From CANNDT01 sp945876205 (GTDB lineage: Bacteria > Acidobacteriota > Vicinamibacteria > Vicinamibacterales > UBA2999): a stretch of 64,000 bases of DNA. The stretch covers positions 11,496-75,495 of the forward strand of contig CANNDT010000009.1 of the NCBI GenBank assembly GCA_947503365.1, written 5' to 3'. Position 1 is the stretch's first letter. Every line of letters begins with the position of its first letter. The position numbers and the translations under genes are program-made. The notes under the pieces are model-generated. The model was given only the letters and a program-made list of their open reading frames with translations, was not told the DNA's origin and did no database searches. Shown piece by piece: positions 51,212 to 60,138 of this stretch.

Positions 51212-52818
51212 ACAAGAACATTCGCTGGAAACTCACCTTCATCCTCGCCGTCCTCGTGCTGTTCTCGGCGGTCGGCGTCTATCCCATTCTCGCATCGCAG
51301 TACGGCCTGCCGATACCCGGGTGGCTCGCGGAAAAGCAGCTGAAGCTCGGGCTCGATCTCAAGGGCGGCGTGCATCTCGTGCTCCGCGTCGAGTCGGAGG
51401 ACGCGCTTCGTCTCGAAACGGAAACCGAGATGGAACGGCTGCGCGAGGCGTTGAAGACCGCGGCCGTGAACGTCATGAGACTCACTCAGACGAGCTCGAC
51501 GCAGTTCACCGTGCAGGGCGTCCCGCCCGAACAGGATGCGCTGTTCCGGACGGCGGCGACCGAGGCCGACACGAACTTCAACCGGACGGCGACCAACGGC
51601 AACTACAGCTTCACGATGAAGCCGAACATCGCGGTCGCGCTTCGCACCGAAGCCGTGACGCAGGCGCGCCAGACGATCGAGCGCCGTGTCAACGAGCTGG
51701 GCGTCGCTGAGCCGAGCATCGCGCAGCAGGGCGCCAACGGCGACGAGATCCTGGTGCAGCTGCCGGGCGTCACCGACGTCGACCGCGCGAAGGGCATCAT
51801 CCAGTCGACCGGGTTGCTCGAGCTGAAGATTGTCGAGAACGGTCCCGCGGCGACCCGCGAAGAGCTGATGGTCGGCGGGCAGGTGCCGGAGGGAATGGAA
51901 ATCCTGCCGGGCGTGTCCGATACCTCGCTTGGTGGCCCGGCGACGACGGTCTACTACCTTCTCCGCAAGGTCGCGGCCGTCAGCGGCCGCGACCTGCGAA
52001 CTGCCCGGCCCTCACTCGACGAACGAAATCTTCCGGCCGTCAGCTTCACGCTGAATACCGACGGCGCCCGCCGGTTCGGCAATGTCACCGAGACCAACAT
52101 CGGACGCTACCTCGCGATCGTGCTCGACGGGCGCGTGCAGTCGGCGCCGCGCATTGAAGGCCGCATCACGACGGACGGCCGCATCTCCGGCGCCTTCACG
52201 CAGCAGGAAGTGCAGAACCTGTCGCTCGTGCTGCGTTCCGGTGCGCTGCCCGCACGGCTGACTTATCTCGAGGAGCGGACGATCGGACCGAGCCTTGGCG
52301 CCGACTCGATTCGTTCCGGCGTGCTCGCCTCGGTCGTCGGTCTCGTGCTCGTCGTGCTGTTCATGGTCGCCTACTACAAGCTCTCGGGGGTCAACGCGGT
52401 CATCGCGCTGATCTTCAACCTGATCATCCTGCTCGGCCTGATGGCGTATATCGGCGCGGTGATGACCTTGCCCGGCATCGCGGGATTCGTCCTGACGATG
52501 GGTATAGGCGTCGACTCGAACGTGCTGATCTTTGAGCGGATCAAGGAGGAGCTGGCCGCGGGCCGGCCGGTGCGCACGGCCATCAATGCCGGGTTCAGCC
52601 GCGTGTTCCTGACGCTGCTCGACACGCACATTTCAGCGTTGATCGCCGCGCTCTTCCTCATCCAGTTCGGCACCGGTCCGATTCGAGGCTTTGCTTACAC
52701 GCTGATCATCGGTCTGGCCTCCAACCTGTTCACTTCGACGTTTGTCTCGAAGACGCTCTTCGAGCTGGCGTTGGGCCGCCGCCACCAGCCGCAGCAAGCG
52801 GCGACGCTTTCCATCTAA
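51208..52818 (+). CDS. secD: Protein translocase subunit SecD
   Basis: 536 residues. First helix about 7-27, large periplasmic domain with LGLDLKGGVHLVLRVE and RVNELGVAEPSIAQQG, then five helices with IGPSLGADSIRSGVLASVVG, LPGIAGFVLTMGIGVDSNVLIFERIKEEL. Uses the proton motive force to pull exported proteins out of SecYEG. Confidence 0.97.
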   Translation: MNKNIRWKLTFILAVLVLFSAVGVYPILASQYGLPIPGWLAEKQLKLGLDLKGGVHLVLRVESEDALRLETETEMERLREALKTAAVNVMRLTQTSSTQFTVQGVPPEQDALFRTAATEADTNFNRTATNGNYSFTMKPNIAVALRTEAVTQARQTIERRVNELGVAEPSIAQQGANGDEILVQLPGVTDVDRAKGIIQSTGLLELKIVENGPAATREELMVGGQVPEGMEILPGVSDTSLGGPATTVYYLLRKVAAVSGRDLRTARPSLDERNLPAVSFTLNTDGARRFGNVTETNIGRYLAIVLDGRVQSAPRIEGRITTDGRISGAFTQQEVQNLSLVLRSGALPARLTYLEERTIGPSLGADSIRSGVLASVVGLVLVVLFMVAYYKLSGVNAVIALIFNLIILLGLMAYIGAVMTLPGIAGFVLTMGIGVDSNVLIFERIKEELAAGRPVRTAINAGFSRVFLTLLDTHISALIAALFLIQFGTGPIRGFAYTLIIGLASNLFTSTFVSKTLFELALGRRHQPQQAATLSI

Positions 52819-52827
52819 GGCACGACG

Positions 52828-53829
52828 ATGCGCTTCTTCACCAATCCAAATTACGACTTCCTGCGGTGGCGTTGGCACGCCATCGCGCTCTCGTGGATCG
52901 TCATCGTCGCCGGCCTTGGGGTCATCTGGACCAAGGGGATCCCCAAGGGCATCGAGTTCGCGGGCGGCACCTCCGTGATTGCGCAGTTTGACCAGCCGGT
53001 CTCCGTTGAAACGGTCCGCAGCGCGCTGAATCAGAACTATCCCGGCGGCGGCCAGAACGCGGTCGTGCAGCAGTACGGCGACCCGTCGATGCGCCAGGTG
53101 ATGGTGCGCGTGCCCGAGGTCGGTGCCGAATCGGGCACGTCGTTGAGCATCACGGCGAAGGCCGTCGAAGACGCGCTCCGCAAGGGCGGTCTTCCGAAAT
53201 TTGCGGTCATCGGCACGGAAATCGTCGGGCCGGCGGTCGGCGAGGATCTGACCAGGAAGGGCACCTCGGCGATGGTGCTATCGCTGCTCGGCATCCTGGC
53301 CTACATCGCGTTCCGCTTCCAGTTTTCCTTCGCGCTCGGCGCGGTCGTGGCGACCATCCACGACCTCCTCGTCACCCTCGCGTTCCTGGCGTTCTTCCAG
53401 TACGACATCACGCTGAACGTCATCGCCGCGATCCTGACGGTGACCGGCTATTCGACCAACGACACGATCGTCATCTTCGACCGCGTCCGCGAGAACCTGC
53501 GGTCGATGCGCAAAGAGTCGCTGCACACGGTGATTAACGCGTCGCTCAACCAGACGCTCAGCCGAACCATCATCACGGCCGGCACGGCGCTGCTGTCGGC
53601 GATCGCGCTCTTCCTGTTCGGCGGCGAGGTGTTGCGCGGGTTCGCGTTCACGATGATCGTCGGCATCATCACCGGCACCTACTCGAGCGTGTTTGTGGCC
53701 GCGGCGATCGTCACGTTCTGGAACCGGAAGAGCGCGCGGATGACCTCCGTCGCATCCGAGGCGTCGCCGACGGCGGCCAACCTGCCGCCGCGCCGTTCGA
53801 AGGCCCAGCGCAAGGCGAAGGCCTCGTAA
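52828..53829 (+). CDS. secF: Protein translocase subunit SecF
   Basis: 333 residues: GIEFAGGTSVIAQFDQPVSV, IGTEIVGPAVGEDLTRKGTS, and the SecF signature GYSTNDTIVIFDRVRENLR with six helices. A basic Ala/Arg/Lys tail (PPRRSKAQRKAKAS) ends the protein. Partner of SecD, 9 bases downstream. Confidence 0.97.
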   Translation: MRFFTNPNYDFLRWRWHAIALSWIVIVAGLGVIWTKGIPKGIEFAGGTSVIAQFDQPVSVETVRSALNQNYPGGGQNAVVQQYGDPSMRQVMVRVPEVGAESGTSLSITAKAVEDALRKGGLPKFAVIGTEIVGPAVGEDLTRKGTSAMVLSLLGILAYIAFRFQFSFALGAVVATIHDLLVTLAFLAFFQYDITLNVIAAILTVTGYSTNDTIVIFDRVRENLRSMRKESLHTVINASLNQTLSRTIITAGTALLSAIALFLFGGEVLRGFAFTMIVGIITGTYSSVFVAAAIVTFWNRKSARMTSVASEASPTAANLPPRRSKAQRKAKAS

Positions 53830-53839
53830 CCGTTTCGGG

Positions 53840-54655
53840 TTGACATACCTCGTCGCGGCGCTGCTTGGGGTCATCCAGGGGCTGACCGAGTTCCTGCCGG
53901 TGTCCTCGACGGCGCACCTGCTGATAGCCGGACGTCTCCTCGGGTTCGAAGATCCGGGCGACGTGTTCAAGGTGATGATTCAGCTCGGTTCGATCCTCGC
54001 GATCATGTGGATTTACCGGCGGAAGATCGTCACGGTCGTCTCTGGTCTGCCGTCGGATGCCGATGCGCGACGCTTCGCGCTGGTCATCGTCGTGGCATCG
54101 ATTCCGGCGCTTGCGGCGGGGGCGCTGCTCTCCGGCTACGTGAAGACTGTGCTGTACAACAACCTCTTCGCGATTGCCGCGGCGTTCGTCGTCGGCGGGG
54201 TCGTGATGCTGGTCGTAGAGAGGGTTCGGCCGCACCCGACCATCCTCGATGCCGAGCACATTCCGGTGTCGAAGGCGTTCGGCGTGGGGTTGTGCCAGAT
54301 GCTGGCGCTGCTGCCTGGCGTGTCGCGCTCAGGGGCGACGATTGTCGGCGGGATGGCGATGGGCATTGATCGGCCGGCCGCCGCGGAGCTCTCGTTCTTT
54401 CTCGCGATGCCGATCATGATTGCGGCGTTTGCCCACGATCTGCTGGAAGTGAAGGATTTGCTGTCGCCGGAGCGCGGGATCGAGATCGCGATCGGGTTCG
54501 TGGCGGCGTTTGTCGCCTCGGCGCTGGTCGTCCGGCCGTTCCTGGGTTTCATCCGGCGGGCCGGGTTTGCGCCGTTTGCGTGGTACCGGATCGCACTGGG
54601 GATCGCGTTGCTGGGGGCGTATTACCTGGGCTGGGGCCTGAGTCCCGAGGCGTAA
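53840..54655 (+). CDS. uppP: Undecaprenyl-diphosphatase
   Basis: 271 residues from TTG 53840. GVIQGLTEFLPVSSTAHLLI and LPGVSRSGATIVGGMAMG are the two BacA/UppP active-site motifs (Glu, Ser and Arg). About eight helices. Recycles undecaprenyl phosphate, the lipid carrier for peptidoglycan and O-antigen. Starts 10 bases after secF. Confidence 0.95.
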   Translation: MTYLVAALLGVIQGLTEFLPVSSTAHLLIAGRLLGFEDPGDVFKVMIQLGSILAIMWIYRRKIVTVVSGLPSDADARRFALVIVVASIPALAAGALLSGYVKTVLYNNLFAIAAAFVVGGVVMLVVERVRPHPTILDAEHIPVSKAFGVGLCQMLALLPGVSRSGATIVGGMAMGIDRPAAAELSFFLAMPIMIAAFAHDLLEVKDLLSPERGIEIAIGFVAAFVASALVVRPFLGFIRRAGFAPFAWYRIALGIALLGAYYLGWGLSPEA

Positions 54656-54659
54656 GGCG

Positions 54660-55256
54660 TTGATACTGTGGCTGCGCCGGCGGTTGATTGCCGGGTTTTT
54701 CGTGATGGTGCCGCTGGTCATCAGCGTTGCGGCGCTGGTGTGGATATTCGGTATCATTGACGGTTTCACGGCGCCGGTTTCCGAGCGGATACTGGGACGG
54801 AAAGTCCCGGGACTCGGTATCCTGCTCACGCTGCTGGTGGTGCTGGCGGCCGGGATCCTGGCGACCAACGTGATTGGACGGCGGGTGCTGGCGCGCACGG
54901 AAAGCTGGTTGATGCGCGTGCCGGTGTTCCGCACGGTCTACGCACCGGTGAAACAGCTCGTGGTCGCGTTTTCGCCCGACAACGAGTACGGGTTCAAGCG
55001 CGTGGTGATGGTGGAGGATCCGAACCGCGGCATGCTGATGGGATTCCTGACGAAGGAATTCACCGTCGAGCGCGGGACAGGTCCGGAGTCGCTCGTCGCG
55101 GTCTACGTGCCGACTAACCACCTCTATCTGGGCGATATCGTGCTGTGCCCGCGAGATCGCGTGTTTTTCCCCGACCTCACCGTCGAGGAAGGTATTCGGA
55201 TCTTTCTGACCGGGGGGATGTCGCTCCCGGCGCGGATTTCGAACAAGGAGTCATGA
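54660..55256 (+). CDS. DUF502 family membrane protein
   Basis: 198 residues from TTG 54660. Two helices (about 8-30, 50-70), then VGRR-like IGRRVLARTESWLMRVPVFR, TVYAPVKQLVVAFSP, and VYVPTNHLYLGDIVLCPRDR, all DUF502 marks. Family function unknown. Stop overlaps the hppA ATG. Confidence 0.88.
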   Translation: MILWLRRRLIAGFFVMVPLVISVAALVWIFGIIDGFTAPVSERILGRKVPGLGILLTLLVVLAAGILATNVIGRRVLARTESWLMRVPVFRTVYAPVKQLVVAFSPDNEYGFKRVVMVEDPNRGMLMGFLTKEFTVERGTGPESLVAVYVPTNHLYLGDIVLCPRDRVFFPDLTVEEGIRIFLTGGMSLPARISNKES

Positions 55257-57748
55257 GCGTGATGAGCGAGTCGTTGAGAAGATTCTTGCGGGCGGCCTTC
55301 GCCCTGTCGGCGTTGCTGATGGTGCTGGCGTCGCCCATCGCCCTTCTTGCGCAGCAGCCCGAGGTGCTGGCCCCCCAGGGGCAGGCGGCCCCGGTCGAGC
55401 GCGCGCCGGGAGGCGAGGCGAACCTCGTGCTGCCCGACCTCAGTCAGGTCAGGGTGGGCGGGTACGACAGCCGGATGCTGCTGATGATCGGACTCGTCGT
55501 CTGCGCCATCGGACTGGCCTTCGCGCTCCTGATCATGAACCAGGTGAAGAACCTGCCGGTTCATAAGTCGATGCTGGAGATCTCCGACCTGATTTACGAG
55601 ACCTGCAAAACCTACCTGGTTCAGCAGGGCAAGTTCATCGCGATATTGGAGATCTTCATCGCCGTGGTCATCGTGCTCTATTTCGGCCTGCTCTCGGGGC
55701 TGGATGCGATGCGCGTCGTCATCATCCTGCTGTTCAGCGTCATCGGCATCCTGGGCAGCTACAGCGTCGCGTGGTTCGGCATCCGCGTGAACACCTACGC
55801 CAACTCGCGCACCGCGTTCGCCGGCCTCGAGGGCCGGCCGTATCCGGTCTACGCGATTCCGCTCAAGGCGGGCATGAGCATCGGCATGCTGCTGATCAGC
55901 GTCGAGCTGTTCATCATGCTGTTCATTCTCCTGTTCATTCCGGGTGACTACGCCGGCCCCTGCTTCATTGGCTTCGCCATCGGCGAGTCACTCGGCGCGG
56001 CGGCGCTGCGTATCGCCGGCGGCATCTTCACCAAGATTGCCGACATCGGCGCCGACCTGATGAAGATCGTCTTCAACATCAAGGAAGACGACGCGCGCAA
56101 CCCCGGCGTGATCGCCGACTGCACCGGCGACAACGCGGGCGACTCGGTCGGCCCGAGCGCCGACGGCTTCGAGACCTACGGCGTGACCGGCGTCGCGCTC
56201 ATCACCTTCATCATGCTGGCGGTGCCGCAGGCGGCCACGCAGGTCGAGCTGCTCGTCTGGATCTTCGTGATGCGCATCATGATGGTCATCGCCAGCGGCG
56301 GGTCCTACCTGATCAACGAGGCGGTGGCGAAGGCGCGTTACAGTACGGCGGACAAGATGAACTTCGAGGCGCCGCTGACGTCGCTCGTCTGGCTGACGTC
56401 GATCGTCTCGGTCATCCTCACCTACGTCGTGTCCTACGAGCTCATCGCCGAAGTCGGCGACGGCACGCTGTGGTGGAAGCTCTCGACCATCATCACGTGC
56501 GGCACGCTCGCCGGCGCGATCATTCCCGAGCTGGTCAAGGTGTTCACCTCGACCGAGTCGTCCCACGTCAGAGAAGTCGTCGCCTCCTCACGCGAGGGCG
56601 GCGCGTCGCTGAACATCCTCTCCGGGTTCGTCGCGGGCAACTTCAGCGCCTACTGGATCGGACTCAGCATCGTCGCGCTGATGTCGATCGCCTACTTCGT
56701 GAGTGCGTCGAGCACGGCAATGTCGGAGCTGATGCTGGCGCCGGCGGTGTTCGCGTTCGGTCTCGTGGCGTTCGGCTTCCTCGGCATGGGTCCGGTGACG
56801 ATCGCCGTCGACTCCTACGGCCCCGTCACCGACAACGCGCAGTCGGTGTTCGAGCTGTCGGTGATCGAGAGCATCCCCGGCATTCACGCTGAGCTGAAGC
56901 GCGACTTCGGGCTGACCGTGAACTTCGAGAAGGCGAAGGACCTGCTCGAGGAAAACGACGGTGCCGGCAACACGTTCAAGGCCACCGCCAAGCCGGTGCT
57001 CATCGGTACCGCGGTCGTTGGTGCGACGACGATGATTTTCTCGATCATCGTCGACCTGACGCGCGGACTGACGGAGAATCTGGACAAGCTGTCGCTGCTG
57101 CACGCGCCCTTCCTGCTCGGCCTGATCACCGGCGGCTCGATCATCTACTGGTTCACCGGCGCGTCGACCCAGGCGGTGACGACCGGCGCCTATCGCGCGG
57201 TCGAGTTCATCAAGGCGAATATCAAGCTGGACGGCGCGGAGAAAGCGTCCGTCGCCGACTCCAAGAAGGTCGTCCAGATTTGCACGGAGTACGCGCAGAA
57301 GGGGATGTTCAACATCTTCATGACCGTGTTCTTCGCGACCCTGGCGTTTGCGTTCGTCGAGCCGTTCTTCTTCATCGGCTACCTGATCTCGATTGCGCTC
57401 TTTGGTCTCTACCAGGCGATCTTCATGGCCAACGCGGGGGGCGCGTGGGACAACGCGAAGAAGATCGTCGAGACCGAGCTCAAGATGAAGAACACGCCGC
57501 TGCACGCGGCAACGGTCGTCGGCGACACGGTGGGCGACCCGTTCAAGGACACGTCATCGGTGGCGCTCAATCCGGTCATCAAGTTCACGACGCTGTTCGG
57601 CTTGCTGGCAGTATCGCTGGCTGTCGAGCTGACGGCGGAGATGGGAAGCAATCTCACGCATCTCCTTGCGGCGGCGTTCTTTATCGTCTCTGTAACATTC
57701 GTACATCGTTCGTTCTACGGGATGCGTATTCGTTCGGGAGCCCACTAA
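55253..57748 (+). CDS. hppA: Membrane-bound ion-translocating pyrophosphatase
   Basis: 831 residues from ATG 55253 (AAGGAG upstream). About 16 helices. The substrate loop reads IKEDDARNPGVIADCTGDNA then GDSVGPSADGFETYG, close to but distinct from the classical GDNVGDCAGMGADLFESY. The second loop has DGAGNTFKATAK with Lys where K+-dependent enzymes have Ala, suggesting K+ independence. C-terminal HAATVVGDTVGDPFKDTSS is conserved. Couples PPi hydrolysis to H+ or Na+ export; the ion is not settled by sequence. N-terminal 60 residues form an extra signal-like and Pro-rich extension. Confidence 0.93.
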   Translation: MSVMSESLRRFLRAAFALSALLMVLASPIALLAQQPEVLAPQGQAAPVERAPGGEANLVLPDLSQVRVGGYDSRMLLMIGLVVCAIGLAFALLIMNQVKNLPVHKSMLEISDLIYETCKTYLVQQGKFIAILEIFIAVVIVLYFGLLSGLDAMRVVIILLFSVIGILGSYSVAWFGIRVNTYANSRTAFAGLEGRPYPVYAIPLKAGMSIGMLLISVELFIMLFILLFIPGDYAGPCFIGFAIGESLGAAALRIAGGIFTKIADIGADLMKIVFNIKEDDARNPGVIADCTGDNAGDSVGPSADGFETYGVTGVALITFIMLAVPQAATQVELLVWIFVMRIMMVIASGGSYLINEAVAKARYSTADKMNFEAPLTSLVWLTSIVSVILTYVVSYELIAEVGDGTLWWKLSTIITCGTLAGAIIPELVKVFTSTESSHVREVVASSREGGASLNILSGFVAGNFSAYWIGLSIVALMSIAYFVSASSTAMSELMLAPAVFAFGLVAFGFLGMGPVTIAVDSYGPVTDNAQSVFELSVIESIPGIHAELKRDFGLTVNFEKAKDLLEENDGAGNTFKATAKPVLIGTAVVGATTMIFSIIVDLTRGLTENLDKLSLLHAPFLLGLITGGSIIYWFTGASTQAVTTGAYRAVEFIKANIKLDGAEKASVADSKKVVQICTEYAQKGMFNIFMTVFFATLAFAFVEPFFFIGYLISIALFGLYQAIFMANAGGAWDNAKKIVETELKMKNTPLHAATVVGDTVGDPFKDTSSVALNPVIKFTTLFGLLAVSLAVELTAEMGSNLTHLLAAAFFIVSVTFVHRSFYGMRIRSGAH

Positions 57749-57750
57749 GG

Positions 57751-57799
57751 GGGGATTCCGACGGATCTGATTCTCTGAGCGGGGAATCCGACGGAACTG
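57751..57799. repeat. Two 19-bp direct repeats, 30 bp apart
   Basis: ggggattccgacggatctg at 57751-57769 and ggggaatccgacggaactg at 57781-57799 differ at two bases. They follow the hppA stop in the 268-base gap before tonB. The remainder of the gap up to the tonB promoter shows nothing else I can support. Confidence 0.65.
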
Positions 57800-57936
57800 G
57801 CATCTGGTGGGTATTGTGTTCTCAGCGATATGTCCACTAGAATGCCCGTTCCGCTCGATCGGAACTCCCGGAGCATTTGCAGGAACGCGGTGTCTAAGTT
57901 CTCGTCGGACGTTGGTTCACCCGTTGAGAACTTTCG

Positions 57937-57966
57937 TTGACACCACTATTTTGGGCTGCCTATAAT
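57937..57966 (+). promoter_or_regulatory. Consensus sigma-70 promoter of the tonB-exbB-exbD operon
   Basis: TTGACA at 57937-57942 and TATAAT at 57961-57966, both perfect, with an 18-bp spacer. Predicted start near 57973. AGGAGG at 58001-58006 leads to GTG 58017. The strongest promoter in the window. Confidence 0.85.
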
Positions 57967-58016
57967 CGGCCGCCTTTGCCGAGCGCGAGCGACCGTCTGT
58001 AGGAGGAATAGGACCA

Positions 58017-58733
58017 GTGCAAGTAGAGAAAATGTTCGGGGATATCGTCGATCCGTCCGTCAAGGTCGGAAGTCAGCAGTGGTACACGGTGCCGCTGTCG
58101 ATTCTGGTCCACACGGCGGTGATTATGGCCGTGGTGATTATTCCGCTTCTGGCCGCCGACATCCTTCCGACCCCGCCCTCGATGATGGCGTTCGTTGCTG
58201 CCCCGCCGCCGCCGCCGCCGCCGCCGCCCCCGCCGCCGCCCCCTCAGGCTGCTGCGCCGAAGCCGGTGGAGATTGTGAACCCGAACGCCGCGCCCGTCGA
58301 AGCACCGGCTGAAATCAAGCCGGAGACAAATATCGACACAGGATTCGATCGCAGTGCGGGCGTCGAAGGTGGAGTCCCCGGCGGCGTCGTCGGCGGCATC
58401 ACCACCGGCGACCTCGCGCCGCCGCCGCCTCCGCCGCCTCCGCCCGCGCCCGTGCGCGTCGGCGGCGCCATCAAGCCGCCGGTCAAGACCAAGGACGTCC
58501 GGCCCCAGTACCCGCCGATTGCGCAGTCTGCCCGCGTGCAGGGTGTCGTGATTATCGAGGCGACGATTGGGCCGGGTGGCAAGGTGCAGGACGCACGAGT
58601 GCTGCGGTCGATTCCGCTGCTCGACGCGGCCGCGCTCGACGCAGTGCGCCAGTGGGAGTTCACGCCGACGTTGCTCAACGGCGTGCCGGTGCCGGTCATC
58701 ATGACGGTCACCGTCCAGTTCACGCTCAGCTGA
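58017..58733 (+). CDS. tonB: Energy transducer TonB
   Basis: 238 residues from GTG 58017. One helix (about 27-47), a Pro-rich spacer with a run of 14 Pro encoded largely by CCG repeats (58202-58245) and a second run near 145, then the TonB C-terminal domain (about 160-238: PPVKTKDVRPQYPPIAQSAR, VQGVVIIEATIGPGGKVQDA, WEFTPTLLNGVPVPV). Transmits proton motive force to receptors such as the one at the right edge. The CCG run may vary in length by slippage. Confidence 0.93.
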   Translation: MQVEKMFGDIVDPSVKVGSQQWYTVPLSILVHTAVIMAVVIIPLLAADILPTPPSMMAFVAAPPPPPPPPPPPPPPQAAAPKPVEIVNPNAAPVEAPAEIKPETNIDTGFDRSAGVEGGVPGGVVGGITTGDLAPPPPPPPPPAPVRVGGAIKPPVKTKDVRPQYPPIAQSARVQGVVIIEATIGPGGKVQDARVLRSIPLLDAAALDAVRQWEFTPTLLNGVPVPVIMTVTVQFTLS

Positions 58734-58735
58734 CG

Positions 58736-58775
58736 ATCAGCGAATCAAACATCAGCGAATTAAGAGTCAGCAGAG
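58736..58775. repeat. 15-bp degenerate tandem repeat between tonB and exbB
   Basis: Units start at 58736 (atcagcgaat), 58751 (atcagcgaat) and 58766 (gtcagcagag), period 15. Non-coding, 3 bases after the tonB stop. Confidence 0.55.
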
Positions 58776-58817
58776 TTAACAAGCTCGATTTCTAACAGAG
58801 ATGCGGAGGATGCAGTA

Positions 58818-59591
58818 ATGGCTGGGAAGATGCGTTATTTCGGACGAATCGTGTATGCCGCCCTTGCAATCGTGCTGATCAGCACGCCGGCTTTCGCGCA
58901 GGAAGGTGGCGGCGGTCTCGACCTCATCGACCTGTTCCGCACCATGGGAGCGGTCGCGTGGGGCGTGGCCATCGTGCTGTTCATCATGTCGTTCTGGTCG
59001 GTGGGCGTCGCCATCGAGCGCATCTACACCTACAGCCAGGCGCGCAAGCAGTCGAAGCTGTATGCGCCGCAGGTGGCCAAGTACCTCAAGGACGGCCGCC
59101 TGAAGGAAGCGATCGCGCTGTCCGGCTCCAAGGACTACCGCTATAGCCACCTCGCGAAGGTCGTGCTCGCCGGCCTGCAGGAATACCAGTTCCAGCAGGA
59201 CAGCGGTGGCGCCAACCTCAATCGTGAAGACGTGCTCGACACCGTTCGCCGCTCGATTCAGCGCGCCACGGCGCTCACGGCCTCCGACCTGAAGAAGGGC
59301 GTCAGCACCCTCGCCACCATCGGCTCGACGGCTCCGTTCGTCGGACTGCTCGGCACGGTCGTCGGCGTTATCAACGCGTTCACGGGTATCGCGTCAACCG
59401 GATCGGGCGGCATCGGCGCCGTCTCAGCCGGTATCGCTGAGGCGCTCGTCGAAACCGCGCTGGGTCTCTTCGTCGCGATTCCCGCGGTGTGGTTCTACAA
59501 CTTCCTCACCGCGCGCCTCGAGTACTTCAACGTAGAGATGGACAACTCCTCATCGGAGCTCGTGGATTACTTCATCAAGAAGACGGCGTAA
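58818..59591 (+). CDS. exbB: ExbB/TolQ/MotA-type proton channel
   Basis: 257 residues with GGAGG 8 nt before ATG. A cleavable signal (about 1-27, ends AFAQEGG) precedes the first channel helix (FRTMGAVAWGVAIVLFIMSF). The MotA/TolQ/ExbB domain holds STLATIGSTAPFVGLLGTVV, GVINAFTGIAS and ISAGIAEALVETALGL-type sequence (VSAGIAEALVETALGLFVAI). Forms the channel with ExbD. Confidence 0.95.
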   Translation: MAGKMRYFGRIVYAALAIVLISTPAFAQEGGGGLDLIDLFRTMGAVAWGVAIVLFIMSFWSVGVAIERIYTYSQARKQSKLYAPQVAKYLKDGRLKEAIALSGSKDYRYSHLAKVVLAGLQEYQFQQDSGGANLNREDVLDTVRRSIQRATALTASDLKKGVSTLATIGSTAPFVGLLGTVVGVINAFTGIASTGSGGIGAVSAGIAEALVETALGLFVAIPAVWFYNFLTARLEYFNVEMDNSSSELVDYFIKKTA

Positions 59592-59604
59592 TATCGGGTT
59601 GCTG

Positions 59605-59686
59605 GGTAGCTAGGTAGCTGAGTCGCTGGGGTGACGGACCGCAGCGGACGACCCTGGCCACCCAGCCACCGAGCTACTTAGCTACC
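59605..59686. repeat. Large imperfect inverted repeat of 8-bp units between exbB and exbD
   Basis: Arms 59605-59631 and 59660-59686 pair at 22 of 27 positions. Each arm is built of 8-bp units of the GGTAGCTA type, the same family as 17231-17256. The right arm ends 3 bases before the exbD SD (TAGGAG 59689-59694), so the hairpin may tune exbD translation or mRNA decay. Confidence 0.7.
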
Positions 59687-59702
59687 GGTAGGAGTTTTCA
59701 CT

Positions 59703-60137
59703 ATGTCAATGCAACTCGGCAGCAGCGCCGGGATCAAGTCCGACATCAACGTCACGCCGCTCGTCGACGTCATGCTGGTGCTGCTCATCATCATGATGAT
59801 CGTGGCGCCGCTCCTGCAACAGGGTGTCGACCTGAGACTGCCCGTCGCCTCCAATAGCGCCGTGAAGCCGGAGACACAGGACCAGACGGTCGTCGCCATC
59901 AAGGCTGATGGGGGCCTCTTCATCAATTCCGTCCCCGTCCAGTCTGGCGACTTGCGCCGGCGCGTCGAAGAAATCTTCGAAACCAAAACCGCGAAGCTGC
60001 TCATCATCAAAGCCGACGAAGACGTCGAGTACCGGCATGTGATGGACGCGATGGACGAGCTGCGGGCGAGCGGCGTTGAGGATATGGGCCTGATCACCGA
60101 ACGCAAGGTCGGTGGCGGCGCAGGAGGGGGCCAGTAG
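59703..60137 (+). CDS. exbD: ExbD/TolR-like protein, first copy
   Basis: 144 residues. GIKSDINVTPLVDVMLVLLIIMMIV carries the helix with the proton-binding Asp (LVDVMLVLL), followed by the periplasmic TolR-like domain (TKTAKLLIIKADEDVEYRHV). Works with ExbB and TonB. Confidence 0.94.
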   Translation: MSMQLGSSAGIKSDINVTPLVDVMLVLLIIMMIVAPLLQQGVDLRLPVASNSAVKPETQDQTVVAIKADGGLFINSVPVQSGDLRRRVEEIFETKTAKLLIIKADEDVEYRHVMDAMDELRASGVEDMGLITERKVGGGAGGGQ

Positions 60138-60138
60138 C

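Noticed and set aside
58734..58817. Small gene between tonB and exbB
   Set aside because: No start, SD and frame combination; the stretch is 15-bp repeats plus the exbB ribosome site.
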